Of a stretch of 64,000 nucleotides of DNA, positions 1-12,739 are shown piece after piece. The translations under genes were made by a program, and so were the position numbers. How positions within the stretch are numbered: position 1 is the first letter of the stretch; every line of letters begins with the position of its first letter. The notes below the pieces were generated by a model that saw only the letters and a list, made by a program, of their open reading frames with translations, searched no databases and had not been told where the DNA came from. This stretch comes from Ignelater luminosus. Its lineage: Eukaryota > Arthropoda > Insecta > Coleoptera > Elateridae. Where the stretch lies: the NCBI GenBank assembly GCA_011009095.1, contig VTPC01003801.1:1-64000 (forward strand), in the 5' to 3' direction.

Positions 1-337
1 TTTTGCATGGCCGTTAGTTAGTCTTACAATATATATTACATTCCCTAACTTTTGCAATACTCTTCCGGCAAACCATTTTCTAGACCCTTTTACGTAATGT
101 AAATTAATCAATAACTTCTCATTAATTTCAAATGCCTTGAAAGGCTAAGACTGTTCAAAATCAAATTTTACTTTTTTACGAAGACCGCGAGTAGAAATAG
201 GACATTTTGGTTTAAATTTTAACATTAATGACATAGGAGACACCCGTCACGGATGACGGAGTGGAACGAAGAAAATATAGACACTGTTCAAGTCTGACTT
301 TCAAAGGAACATTAGAATGAGCTATGGAAGATTTAAT

Positions 338-778
338 TTAGCATTTCTTGACACACTGTACTTGTCTTTCTGCTAACTCATTGCTTCTAGGGTTATATGG
401 AGCTGTAGACAAAAGCTTATTCCCCCGCTTTTCACAAAATCCCTTGAACGCATCAGAATTGAATGGAGGCCCGTTATCAGTAACCATAACAGAAGAAACT
501 GAAAAACAAGAAAAACATTCAGGCAGCTTAGATAATACAGTTTCTGTGTTAGTAACAGACAAAGTTAAACAATCAACCCATTTAGAAAAATCATCAATTA
601 GGATTAACATTTTTGCGCCAAAACTTTCCAAGAGATCTAATTGCACCTTTTCCCAAGGCTTCCTAGCACTAGGCCAACTCTTGACTACTACTTTTGATCT
701 ATTACGAGTTGACTGACAAACAGAACATGATTTTATATGACGCTCTATTCCCATAGTACATCCTTTCTCAAGAGACAA
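338..778 (-). pseudogene. gypsy-like integrase core fragment
   Basis: About 146 codons. It opens with the tail of the zinc-binding segment (CSVCQSTRNRSK) and continues through the catalytic core: VQLDLLESFG with the first aspartate, VTDNGPPFNSDAF with the second, and YNPRSNELAERQVQ with the glutamate. The rve D,D-35-E fold is therefore largely visible. The first two histidines of the HHCC domain are lost in the deletion. Minus-strand sequence below 338 resembles the C-terminal domain in broken frames. Integrase would insert cDNA into the host chromosome; this copy cannot. Confidence 0.88.
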
Positions 779-851
779 TAGAGTGGCTCTAAAATATCAA
801 ACGCCATTTTGACGAACTTCATATAATAATTAAATATTCCCAGGTAAGCCT

Positions 852-1415
852 TCAAGTTACGTTGGAAGGTCTGGGTGTAGACATAATTTTGCTGACCTTA
901 AGCTTGGAAGGACTCACCACATTTCCATTTAATTGATACCCTAGAAACTCCAATTCTGTTACAAAACATTCACTCTTTTGAGAATTGATTTTGACGTTAT
1001 ATTTGTTAAGACGGAACAGAACTTCTCGTATAGTATTGAGACCTGACTGCGCATCCTTTTCTCCGACCAAAATATCATCCAAAAAAGCTGTATAATTGCG
1101 TACCTCCTCTAAAATTGTATCAATAGCACACTGGCATTTTAAAGTTCCCGAAGAAAAACCAAAGGCCATTCTATTATAAACATACAATCCATTAATAGTA
1201 TTTATTGTTAATATTTCTTCGCTGTCTTCACTACGCTCCAGTTGCAAATAAGCATTAGTCAAATCTATCCTGCAAAAGACTACGCAACCTACGAACTTAT
1301 GAAAGATCTCATCTAAACGAGAAAGTGGATAAAAGTCTAGTCTGACTAACTTGTTGACCGTTTTCAAATCTGCACAAATGCGTAACTCGCCTGATTTCCT
1401 AGGTACACATACCAT
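852..1415 (-). pseudogene. gypsy-like reverse transcriptase core fragment
   Basis: About 187 codons cover much of the RT palm. Recognisable blocks are VPRKSGELRICADLKTVNK at the start, RIDLTNAYLQL (the first catalytic aspartate block), YNRMAFGFSSGTLKCQ, and the FLDD box in TAFLDDILVG. It ends with LGYQLNGNVVSPSKLK, leading into the thumb. The fingers upstream (1416-1675) are present only in broken frames. After the thumb/connection start the sequence jumps to integrase, so RNase H is absent. This gives a dead polymerase within a gypsy-like remnant. Confidence 0.9.
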
Positions 1416-1675
1416 GGGACTAGCCCATTGGCTACTATTTACTTGGTAATTATACTACATGACTCCAACCGATCTAACTCCGCCTGCACATCCTTACGTA
1501 ATGCAAATGGGACGGTATAGGCTTTTTGAAAGATAGGTACAGCGTTTGGTTTTTAATTATTATCAACGTTAATGCCTTTTATCGGCTTGTCATTGTCCAA
1601 TTTGGAAAAAGCATGCGGATACTCACGTTTCAAATCACTCAGACTTACCGGTGACATTAGAGTGTTCTTTATCTC

Positions 1676-2047
1676 CTAGTTCACCGTTTGAACTGATTCT
1701 AGACTGACAACCGACTGCGACTTGACCGATGACAGCTGACTGACTTGATTTGTATATTGACTGACTTCGGACTGTTTACTAATACTTGACATATTGATTT
1801 TCCATTGAGGACATATGACCTTCAAGCAGTTTGTACAAATTAGGGGAACTAATCCTTTCGACAATACAACAATAAGTAGCAAATCTAAAAAACATTTACG
1901 TTTATTACCAACAGTTACATTAACAGACATTTTACCAAGGACTTTTAAAGGTAATTGGTTGGTAGCTGACAATCTACCATTAAATCTATATAACAATTTA
2001 TTAGAAAAATATTTTTTGAATATATCTATGGGAATAATACTAAACAA
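1676..2047 (-). pseudogene. retropepsin-like protease remnant
   Basis: This minus-strand frame follows gag with a short overlap and contains protease-like text such as PLKVLGKMSVNVTVG, resembling the region after the active site of gypsy proteases. The expected D-T/S-G catalytic triplet is not seen: the sequence goes from the gag-frame end (KLKFLV) into a shifted frame. The following Ser/Val/Gln-rich stretch probably belongs to the spacer before RT. The call rests on position between gag and RT plus weak similarity. Confidence 0.5.
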
Positions 2048-2985
2048 ACTAGAAATTTCAACTTATGCCCATTCACAAGTGTGTTTACCACTAGCGGTGA
2101 CTCATCTGCTTGATATTCGACTGTATGGCAATCATAATGAATGTAACTTGTAGTCTTAGTTCTGTAAAACCGTGATGTATGACCTTTTTGACCGCACGAA
2201 TAGCAAGTACATGATTTTGCTGGACAACCCGCTGGTTTGTGTTTTGAATAGCACACCCTACAACTTTTATCTCTTGTTGGGAAACTAGTAAACTTATGCT
2301 TAAGCCCAAACAATGAATGACGACTCTCAGACGGTTTGTGACTTCTGTATGGTGAGCGAGAACGGCGTATAAATTTATGAAATTTATTTACAGCATTTAC
2401 TTCTGATTCAACTGTATTTAAAGCACTAGACAGACTTGTAGAATTATTTGACAATATATCTGCAGCAGAAGACTTTGCACTTTCCAAATCTAGTACGATT
2501 TGACAAGCTTTATCAAAAGTTAAGGTGTTCTCTTCTAACAATAATCTATTGACAAAGGTTCTGTTATTTAACCCAACAACCAATTGATCTTTTAAGGCCC
2601 TATTCAGAAAGTCATCAAACTTGCAGTGAATTGACAACTGCTTGAGATCAGTAATAAAATTTACAAGTTGCTCACCTTCTTTTCGTTTTCTAGAATGAAA
2701 CTTAAATGTCTCACGTATTACTCTTGTAGCAGGTGAGTAATGATCCCTCAAGACTATTAAACAATCCTCGAACGAAGACTCAGATAACTTTTTAGGGACT
2801 AGTTTACTCTTCAAAACTGTGAAGTGCTCGGGACCCAAAAGTATAGTTAAATAATTTACCTTGTTTGACTCCTTTATTTCAATAACGATTAAATAAGCTT
2901 TTAACCTGTCAAGATAATTGTCTATTACTTCTATTTTAGGGTCAAACGGCTGAAATAGTGCTGACAAAGCTGATGATTCAGCCAT
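2026..2985 (-). pseudogene. gypsy-like gag with zinc knuckle
   Basis: An open frame of about 319 codons starts at an ATG at 2985. It has a capsid-like region with helical, charged sequence (around residues 50-180), then a basic stretch, then a cysteine-rich zinc-knuckle region. The clearest knuckle reads CYSCGQKGHTSRFY. In the canonical CX2CX4HX4C spacing the last cysteine is replaced by tyrosine, so the knuckle is probably damaged. The 3' end runs into the start of the protease but loses the frame before the expected aspartate active site. In intact elements gag packages the RNA and forms the particle; here it is one part of a broken copy. Confidence 0.82.
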
Positions 2986-5900
2986 GAAGTTTGGCCAGTA
3001 ATTTTGACATAAATCAGTGAATTCTGAATTGGTATCACTATTTCACGTTATAAACACATAACGGAAAAAGAAAAAACTCGTCGTCTATGTTATATTATTA
3101 CTTATAATCCCGTAATTTGGTTTAGACTAGGGATTGAAAAGACAAAATGACATGACTTTTTTTATTACCAAAAAAAACATTCTTGATCTTACAATCTTCG
3201 ATCTAAGTATCGATTAACCTATATCGACTTTATCGATACAACTAACTGTAATTTAAATAAAGGCAAAGAGATATTTTTTATTTTTAAATTAGAACAAATT
3301 GACAATTTTAATTTTAAGAATCTAATATTTTCGGGGTTTATTTTTATGTTTAAGTTGCAAAAGCAGTTAGTTTAACAAGCCTTATACATAGGAATAAGTG
3401 TCTGTGTTGCCCTTCATTCATAAACTGCACGAACAAAATTATTCAAGAAAAACTTCATTTGAATAGCCGTTCTTGAAGCTTAAACACCACTGCTTATTAA
3501 TCGATCAGTCGAACAAGCATAAAATCATTTTACGATCGCGAAATTTACATCATCGTGAAAGTGCATAAAAACACACTCACGCTAAATAGTGTCATGTTCG
3601 TAGGTGTATTATTCCACCCAACTTTTTTTCCAATACTACCACATAGATATGAAAATATTTGCGACCGGTGCTATGTATGTATGACGTTACACACACATTT
3701 TGCGATCACATTGAGCGGGGGCCTAAAAAACTCTCCTCTTGAGATGGAGGTACCCACGGTCCACCCGGGCGTCCTGGTAATGTCCACCTTCAGTCGGCCA
3801 CAAGCCGGAGTGCCATAAACCGCATTGCAGTGAGATTATTCGGTGCTAATACTACATAAAATATACTTTACCTTGTTACTATTGATTTTGTTGTTTTAGT
3901 GATATTAATATTTTGTGATTTTTTTTGTAATTAAATTCTGATTGTTGTTGTTAATAAGGTAGGATTTTTTTAAATTTAATTTCTTTTGATAAATTGTGGT
4001 GATTTTTTAGAAAAGTTAATATTTTAGATTTTTTTACTTATTGTTATTAATTAATACGACCCGTTACCATTCTTAATGCACCAATTAAGTTATTACAGTT
4101 TCAATTATAAAACTGTTAATAATATTGACTTTAACGAGTAGACTGGACAATTTTATGTTTATTAGAATGCTTACACTATAATTAATTAATTAGGTCTGTT
4201 TATAAAATAACAGTTACAAATTGACTGAGGTGTTTTATAAATAATAACATTAAAAAATTAAAAACGAGACTTACAATTGGGAGGTTTCTTTCATAATCAA
4301 TCGTTAAAGTCTTTTTGGGTTTTATTTGTAGGTATCGTAGTAAATAGTTTTTATTTAACAAAATAAACTTATTAATTATTGTTATATATTATAAAAGTAT
4401 TGTTCTTGGTTTTGTCAGGTATAAAATTCAATAACGAGAGCTGTTTGCGAATAATAAAACGCATCGCAGGCGTTATTGTTTGCTAGAGTACTTGATGCTA
4501 TTAGTATAGCATTTGCAAAGTAAACAAATTTGTGCTTGTTTTCACGACAATATTATGTAGCTGCACATACACATATGCATGCGTTGCATTGATGAACCCT
4601 ATTCTTCGTATTTTATAAACTTCCTTATGTTCATATTTCCTTTTAAAATTTATTTTGTTTTTAAAGTTCAAACTCTTATTACATAATGTTTGATTCTTCA
4701 AATTTCTCTTTGATATCCAAGATTGCCAATTTGAAACATGGAAAGGAAAGTAAACGATAATATTATAACCATTTATTGGATCAAAATCTTTTTTTCCTCG
4801 ATGTATAGTTCAAAATATTGAAGATCCAAATTTGAAGACTTATTTGTCCGCATCTATTTTTAATAGAAATGACTCGAGCTACCATAAAGTATTAATTTAA
4901 ATATGTAGATTTTATTTTTCTCTTTTATTTCGCACATTAATTGAAAATAAAAATATTTGTCACCAGCTGCTCTCTTTAGACAACATGGGCGATTTAATCT
5001 TCATCGTAGGTGTGAACACGTCTACATCTTTTTATATTATTACCTATTCCATAATTCTGCATACATAAAAAAACATAAAAAATGTGTTTAATCACCTATT
5101 AATTTAATTAGCGTGATTTTCAAAAATAACACTTAGCAGCTGGTTGACATTGAGACGGTATTAATCTTTCGTGGGTGTTAGAACGAAACGGATTAAAAAA
5201 TTTAATGCCTACTTAACGCTATGATCATTGTAAAGATTGTGACGGGAGATTTTTTCGGTTGCATTTATTAGTGCTGCTTTCATTAACGAGATTAAGATTA
5301 TTAGTAAGCAGATTGGAAATACGTTATAATTATAGTTGATTATGCAGCTGCACAGCGCAACAGCGGCGTCAGGTTGTAACAAATTGAAATCTGCAACTAT
5401 GTGTCATGATTATTACCGGAGTTAACTGAGGCTTACAAACATTAATAAGCAGTAGGTGGTTACAGCTAATAACAGCGTGTTCTCTTTATCGAGTCGAATA
5501 CTTTACATATCCACTGATTATTTCGTTAGTCTGATGTGTATCGGGAATTCTAATGTCCCAGTTTTCAGATAAATATTTATACAATAACTTGTGGTTACTG
5601 ATCATCACATGCTCTGTGTTGTTTTTTGTAACATCGAGTTCCGATGAACTTTGTTATCACTCATCAAGGATGATATAATCAAGACGGTGTCATCTACACT
5701 AAATTATATTTAGAAAATTTAACTGGAACACAACAATATCGGAACTGCACAGAATAGGCAGTTGTTTGCAATTTCATATTTCAGCATTTATCGGCCGTTT
5801 TAGCTTGTAATTGATCCGAGTTCCCTTTCTACAACTGAGAATCTTAGCAGTTGAGTCATTCCACCTCAAATCGCACAACTTTCATGTCTTAGATTGTACT

Positions 5901-8090
5901 GAAACTCTGTTTAACGTTTTTCTAAGATAAAATAAGAGGTGCATTTTTTTTATACTTGCCTGGTTTCACTGTTGTGGTAGTTATCAAGAGTTAAAGTTTC
6001 CAAAAATTTGCGTGCACTGTTCTCTTTAAGCATTTATATTATTCGATCTATTTACAGTCTAAAATTAAAGGACGAGAAGTACCTTTTCATGACATGTACA
6101 TATTCTTTGATATTTCTTTTATAAGCTTGCAGAGTATGAAGATGGAATTCTTCTTAGTGAGTAATTACTTCTGGAACTTTGTGCGTTTTTGTTTTTGTAC
6201 TGAGCACAAGCTCAAGAACAAACAGAAAGTGTTTCATGAGCTCCAAGGAAAATTTATTCTTTTAGGCTCACTGTGGCAAACTCCAAGCTTATTGCTCTTT
6301 TTAGTTTTTATTTTCTCGGTCACATCTTTCCTGTTTCTGCTCTAAAAGAGGCTTACCTTACGCATTTCAAAAATTAACTTTCGGTAGTTTTTAGGCATGA
6401 AATAATATTTTTCTTATTTTTTTAATTTTTCTGAAAAAATTTATTTATTTAACTCCATCTTTTATTATTGTTATTATGCTGTATCTATAATAAAGTTTTT
6501 AATTTGTTATTGTTGATGACATTGGTGCATGCGCCGCAGGCGCAGGGTTACATCATAAAACAGCCATAAAAATAATGAATTAGATTCCTTATAACAAGAA
6601 AAAAGATTAAAGTCCATATTTGTTGCTATAATATATCAAAAAGTTAATAGTAAAAGAAAATTTAATAAAATAATATCTAGAGCAAAAAAATAATTGATTG
6701 TGATACTATTTGACAGCTGACACTAATTAACACGTTTTTTTATTAAGGCAACGAATTTATACACGGTTTACTTTACACCTGGGATATTTTATACCAGCAG
6801 TGATAAGAAAAAGAGATTAAAATAAATTCTATCTGTACACTTCAACTTTTTACTCTATCCACTTAATCTGTAAGCAAACACAGTAGGTACAATTTGTTTA
6901 TGTAGAGTTATTTAAATCTAGGTATGTATATCACATAACATACTAACACCGAAAAGACATAGTAATAATAACTTATCAACGTGAAGCGCGAATACAATTA
7001 TATTTTAAAATTGTTTAAATTCTATTTTTCAAAAGGATATTATGACAATGTTATTTTTAGTAATTTTAGTTGTTCATTATTTATTTACTTTAGTTAGTCA
7101 TATGCTGTATTAGACGAATTTGCTAAAGATATGTCTATTAGAATTGCAAATTTGTGGTTACAATAAAAATAGATAACTTGACAAGAATTTCAATAGATGG
7201 TGAACTGCTAAAAGTTTTTGTGTCAAAGCATAAAACCGATTTTATTTACAAGCAAAATCATTATATTATTCTTCTTGAAACAAATTCCCAATAAATATTG
7301 CTATGCATAAACAAATGCGTTTTCAAAGGGGATCAAATCTTTCATTTATTTTCTGAGCTTTGAAGAAATCTTTTGATTTGATACACATGGTGTTCCGTGA
7401 TATACGTTCGACATTTCACCAATTTATAATTCAGGTCGAAAATAAAGAATGGCCATTTTGGCTATTCTCAGTTTGAAGCAGTTATGACACTTTTAGTTGT
7501 ATAGACTTACACGTACAAAAAACGCAATTTTACCTATTAAAATTTTTAATTGCACTAACCCGCTACAATAGTTGTTTAAAACGGTTGCCGCCCCTGGCGA
7601 AAATGTCTCCATTGACAAACTTTCGTCGATTTAAACTGAACATGGGATGCCTGCTATACCAAGCTTAACCGTAAGTTGATCTATGTTCATCTAAATCCTG
7701 TGATCGTCTTTTCGTCTTAGTGTAATTCAATGATTCTTTTATCGATAGTGTCCCTAAGATGTCTTAATAGACGCTTCTTCTTTTTCAAGTACCGTTTCCT
7801 CTAAGAAGGTTGGCTATCATCATGGCTAGTTTGACTTTTGAAACTGCTGCTCTAAATAATTCCACAGAGCTATATCCATACCCCTGTCTCAGGTTATTCA
7901 TCTACGAAATGCGTCTTCTTCTTTGGCTTCTTTTACCTTGTATCTTTCCCTGTGTTATTATCTGCAGTAGTGCATATTTGTTCCCTCTCATTACGTCCCA
8001 AGTACAGTAGTTTTTTTATACTATTTAGCAACTCTTTCTCCTTCTTCAATTTTTGAGTACCTCTTCATTCGTTATTCTATCCACCCAGCA
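2986..8090. other. AT-rich spacer, no gene recognised
   Basis: This stretch holds only short, low-information open frames with no recognisable motif. The GC-richer segment near 3715-3830 contrasts with its surroundings but shows no coding signal that could be tied to a family. The part next to 2985 may contain a decayed LTR, which I could not delimit. Confidence 0.6.
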
Positions 8091-9240
8091 TCTTCTTAAG
8101 ATCCTCCTATATGTCCACATTTGAAATGCTTCTATCTGGTACTAATATCTTTCTTTAACGTTCAAGCTTCAATTCCATAGAGCAGGACCGAAAAGACGTA
8201 GCATCTCAACATTCTTATTCTAAGTTGTAGACTAAAATCTTTTCTACAAAACATCTTTTTCATTTTGTTGAATACGGTTCTGGCTTGGTTAATTCTTGAT
8301 TTTACTTCTTCCGTATATTCATTATTTTCTTTCACCACTGTTCCCAGATACTTAAATCTGTTGACTTTTTCTGTTCTCCTCGTATCCATAAGGCTTCCGG
8401 TTGTTGTTGCGCTTTTCTTATAGTCATAACCTTAGTTTCCTCACTTTCCACCACTCTGTCTACCAGTCTCTGTAAATCCTCTATTGTTCCAGCGATTAAT
8501 ATCGTATCATCTGCATATCTCATGTTATTCACAGGCGTTCCGTTCATTTTTATTCCGATTGTCAGCTTTCTGGATTATTTCTTCAGAGTTAAACAGCATA
8601 GGCAATAGCACACATTCCTGTCTTACCCCTCGCTGTATCTCACTTTCTTCGGATAATTCATTGTTTATCTTCACTTTGGCTATTTGATTGAAATACAAAT
8701 GAATTACGATTCTAATATCATTTCCATCTATATTTTTACTCTTTAGTAGCCGAATAAGATGGTTACGACGTACTTTATCAAATGCTTTGTTGTACTTGAG
8801 AAAGCAAACATATAATGGTTGATTACTGTCTATGCATCTCTCAGTTGATACATTAAAACTAAATAAAGCCTCTCGCGTTTCCATTGTTCTTCTGAAGCCG
8901 AAAATTGTAATTCGCCACTGTCTCGATCTAGCTTTCTAAAAATTCTTTGTTGTATGATCTTCAGAAAGATCTTGAGCGTGTGACTCATTAAACTAATTGT
9001 TCTATGTTCACTACATTCTTTGGCGCCTGGTTTTATCGGTATTGTAATAAATGTTGATTTGACCCACTCTTTAGGAATGATTCCTCTGTTGTAAATTGTG
9101 TTACATAGGTTTACTAGCACTTCTATTTGTTCGTCGGACATTAATTTAAGTACTTCTGCTGTGACTTCATCAGGGCCTGGAGCTTTGTTAAGTTTTGCTA
9201 ATTTCACTGCGTGTATCACCTCTTCCTAAATATATTTGGG
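8091..9240 (-). mobile_element. Decayed non-LTR retrotransposon, RT region
   Basis: Read on the minus strand, four pieces in different frames follow the RT order. 9219-8830 has LNKAPGPDEVTAEVLKLM and the block ending HRTISLMSHTLKIF. 8884-8525 has FLKYNKAFDKVRRNHLIRLL and IQRGVRQECVLLPMLFN. 8547-8332 has MRYADDTILIAGTIEDLQRL with the catalytic YADD. 8389-8162 has VNRFKYLGTVVKENNEYTEE and the thumb. Frameshifts and a Gly-to-Glu change in the RQGC block show it is dead. No endonuclease part is seen upstream, so it looks 5'-truncated as LINE copies usually are. The clade (RTE/CR1-like) is not resolved. Confidence 0.9.
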
Positions 9241-9902
9241 CCGTTTTCACCATTTGCATCATCTAGTATTATTTATGTAACGTCCAGTCTTGATTATTTT
9301 TTAAAAACGTTATAAATACAAATAATAAATGATTAAGTCAATAAAAGATTAATTTAATGACAAATGTTATGGTTTCTTTGTGAATGTTAGCAGTAGTAGT
9401 AGTCTTGATATTTTCTAATGGTGAGAAACCTTTGAAACCTCTTAATCTATATCTTGTTGTTTTTCTAACTGTGTTCTGTACATCGAATAAGATTATAAAT
9501 TGAAGGATAGTGTGGATTAAAACAGAAAATATGTATCTCTATAATAGTTCAACTTAAGAAATGGAATAAGCCTAACTACAGTGGTGAAAAGCCTTAGCAG
9601 ACCATTAGTATTCAGAAATTCTTGCTGTTATTGTAATATTTGTACATTTGATTTGTTGGGTGTTACAAAAAACCGCAAACATAGAACTACCTAGATCCTT
9701 GAAATCTAAATAAGACGATTGGACCAAATTTACCTATGGGTTTACCAAAATGTTTCGTTTCGTTTATTAAAAGATTCTGATTTCTTCACATAAGTCGAAA
9801 ATGCTGTGTTCGAATTGAATTTTTATTAATAGGAAAGTTTGGTTCAATCAATCCATTTTGACCCTAAGAATCTGTGGTAGCTCTATGTGCACGGTTTTTT
9901 AA
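9241..9902. other. Spacer, no gene recognised
   Basis: AT-rich sequence with no coding motif seen; it separates a decayed LINE from a short inverted-repeat element. Confidence 0.55.
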
Positions 9903-10036
9903 ACACCCTGTATAAACTGTGATACACACTAAAAACAACTGAGAAACGTTGACAGCGGATTTCTGAGACACAAGCGGAGCGATCTAACCTAACTTACCTA
10001 TATCCTAAAGTTTACTGTTTCCGAGATACAGGGTGT
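9903..10036. repeat. MITE-like short inverted-repeat element
   Basis: An 11-bp motif ACACCCTGTAT at 9903-9913 has its exact reverse complement ATACAGGGTGT at 10026-10036, giving a 134-bp unit. Ends of the ACACCCTGTAT type recur in insect genomes at the termini of small non-autonomous elements. No clear target-site duplication was found, so the boundaries are those of the inverted repeat only. Confidence 0.5.
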
Positions 10037-10500
10037 CAAAGTTTAATATAAAATTTCTTGTTTTTTCAATATTTCAAGAACAGAATGAGATACCGCAATG
10101 AGATTTTCTACATACTTGTTGCTCTAAGGAGGCTATTAGTTTAAGTGGTTTTGCGTTTGATATCCCTATCAGAGGCGGAGAGTTGGGAGTGGGCTGTTCC
10201 CCTAAGCTAAAAAGAATTGTTACGCTACTGAAAAATTAAAAACTGCTTTTATTTTTGGAATCAGCGATTGATTTGGAACAAAAAGTGACTCTTTTGTTCT
10301 TCCGTAAATTGCGCAGTTTTCTAGTCAAGTCACATTTTCCAAAACTTCATATCCAATGGCCTGTGGTAAGGTCATACGTCATTTAAAAAACAGAATGCAA
10401 TTATTCGCATATAGCGCTTTTCCCTAAAATGCATCGTTTTAGAGATACAGAGAGTCAAAGTTTACTTAAAACAAGAAATTTTGACATCCTGAATCTCGAG
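10005..10500. repeat. Duplicated block, two diverged copies
   Basis: Sequence near 10015-10080 (gagatacagggtgtcaaag, then a 'tttcaagaac' element) recurs near 10437-10505 (gagatacagagagtcaaag, then 'ctcgagaacgg'), about 420 bp downstream on the same strand. The two copies are diverged but keep the same order of short blocks. Confidence 0.5.
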
Positions 10501-12739
10501 AACGGAAAAAGGAAAAAAAAGGTTGTGAGGTAAAGTATACCTAATTTCTTTCGAGGAATGCGATGCAAGTAATCTGACGACCTTACTCTAGGCCATTGAA
10601 TTGAGAAAATGTGAAAAAAACCAATCTTACTAGAAAATCACTGATTGTGATTGATATTTAATATTTTTATCAATAAAGAAAAAACAAAATTTAAATTTAA
10701 ATTGCGTGTTGAAACTGAAAAAGAATAAAAAGGAATTTGAACTGTTTATAGAAACATGAAACTTCTTTAAAATTCCGTTACTTGACAATTTCGATTAGCT
10801 TGTCCATATCGCATACAAACCTCTTTTCTATGATAATAAATTGACAGACGCACAAAACAATTTTTCCTCTCAAACCAAGCGCACACCGCACCGTTTGCCT
10901 AGAACAAAATTCATTAATCTCTTTAATTAATAGACTAGCAAGAAATAACAGAACAAGCATATTTATTCACCATATTTGGATGTGGATGCGTGTCCGCTAT
11001 AGAAAAGTGAAGACCGTGTTCACGTAAACACACCTATAGAGAAAAATAAAGAAAGAAAGAAAGAAATTAAAGCAAAAAGAGAACTGGATATATATATGAA
11101 GGCGTTCTCTTTAATTTATGATGTTGATCCAAGTAGTGTATATTCGTGGTCGTTTTGTTATTTTATTTTCTGCCCTTTCTGAACACGCTGAGTAATCGAG
11201 ATTACTTATGCAACTTGTAGCAGTTGGTCAGTGGATAGGTAGGTGTAGAGAAACCCGTTTTCTTGTGATGTACTGAGTGGTCACTCTTATCTATAAACAA
11301 CAAAACAACAAACACATTTTTTAAAAACCACATCTATACAATTATTATTTATTATTTATTATGCTGTATATGGTTTATCTGAACAAGCTTAGAAAAGAGC
11401 TTTTAATAGTATACATTTCCCTATAACAAGATTGTCTTTTAATTCGAATTCATTTTAAAATTTGAAATTCCTCGTGTTCATCATTATTATAGCGTAATTA
11501 TTGTAATTATCAAACTTAAATCAACAATAAGAAAATAATAGGAGGTATCCTAATAGAGTAATATCTAATTCCAAACGTAACTCATACTAATAATGGCATT
11601 GACTCTTGTCTTGTTTCTTAATATGGAATTGAAAAGATGTTTAATGTTTAAATTACAGTAATTTCAAGTTGAATGGTCAGTTTTTGAACGATAATGAAAA
11701 TATTTTCATATCTTTATGTTACAATTTTGTCAGCCTCTCATAGATAAAACGACGAACACTTATACAAGCCATAAAAAGATAAGTAAATGTGTACTAGAGC
11801 ATGTTAGACTTAAACTTCTCGTTGTTAAGTACAGGATTTAACGCGTTTACTACAGACTGGGAATTACTTCTTAGACATTCAAACCGCTAAGTGCTAAATA
11901 AACATTTCTAAAGTTAACAACACTAATAAATATTTGAATTGATATTTCTAATGTCTTTGAGGATTATTTAATCTGAATTGTCTACCAAGCGTGTACAATG
12001 ACTTCTATGATTCAGATGTCTGCTTGCAATCGCTCATTGAAACACATAATTCAGTTTTGGAGATTTGTTTTTCATAGATTTGGGCGTTTTTAAACGCCTT
12101 AACTGCACGTTCTGCTAATCCATTTTTCTTTTGAGATTGTCTTATTTCAAGTTTTACCCAGCCTAACTTTATTCGATTTGGAGTTATTAAAATCGCAATC
12201 GTTGTTATTTTCTCCTCTTTGAAAGTTTACTCAGAATCCTGACCAAAACACTTTCCATCCAGCGGTGTCCCTGAGTTATTTACGTCATGGTATTGATTAG
12301 TTTCGATAGGGAATCATTAAAAAACCGGCCTAGAAATTAAATATTTCTTTATAGAATCTGCTTTAGACGGCTGCATATATTGTGAACAAGAATGAGTGAA
12401 AAAAATGATTTCTACTATCTCCATAAACTTTTTTTGCCTGGCTCTGTGCTCAAGATATTTGTCCATTGCGTTTTTGCCAAATTGACGACCTTTAAAGAAG
12501 AGCATCATTCAGCAGTGCCTAATCTGTTTTGTGCCTGCCAGATATGAAGATTCTTCTTTTCAAGAAACCTTCTCTAACCAAATAAACTTCGTAGTATGTA
12601 AAAATCATATTAATGACGGTTTGAAAGTATATTTAAAAAGTATACAAGCACAGGCCGGCGTAAAGCACAACACTCATATCCTAGGACTCATTGTCCAAGC
12701 CGCAGTAAAGCAATAGTTAATTGACGCAAAGGGACAGAA
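10501..12739. other. Spacer with possible integrase scrap
   Basis: Mostly featureless AT-rich DNA. On the minus strand around 12060-12135 a short stretch reads NGLAERAVKAFKNA, which resembles the glutamate-containing block of a gypsy-type integrase. Flanking frames are broken and no other domain is visible, so this is only a possible scrap. Short purine runs (gaaagaaagaaagaaa near 11050) are simple sequence. Confidence 0.35.

Larger units (their letters stand above)
1..2985 (-). mobile_element. Decayed Ty3/gypsy-like LTR retrotransposon, internal part
   Basis: Reading the minus strand from 2985 towards 1 gives gag with a zinc knuckle, a protease remnant, reverse transcriptase and the integrase core, which is the gypsy order. 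The element runs off the left edge: 338 to 1 still reads like the integrase C-terminal tail in broken frames. RNase H and the integrase N-terminus are missing because an internal deletion near 750-780 joins the RT connection region to the end of the integrase zinc-binding segment. Several frameshifts separate the pieces. No LTR or primer-binding site could be identified to the right of 2985. No envelope gene is seen. The copy cannot be autonomous. Confidence 0.88.
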
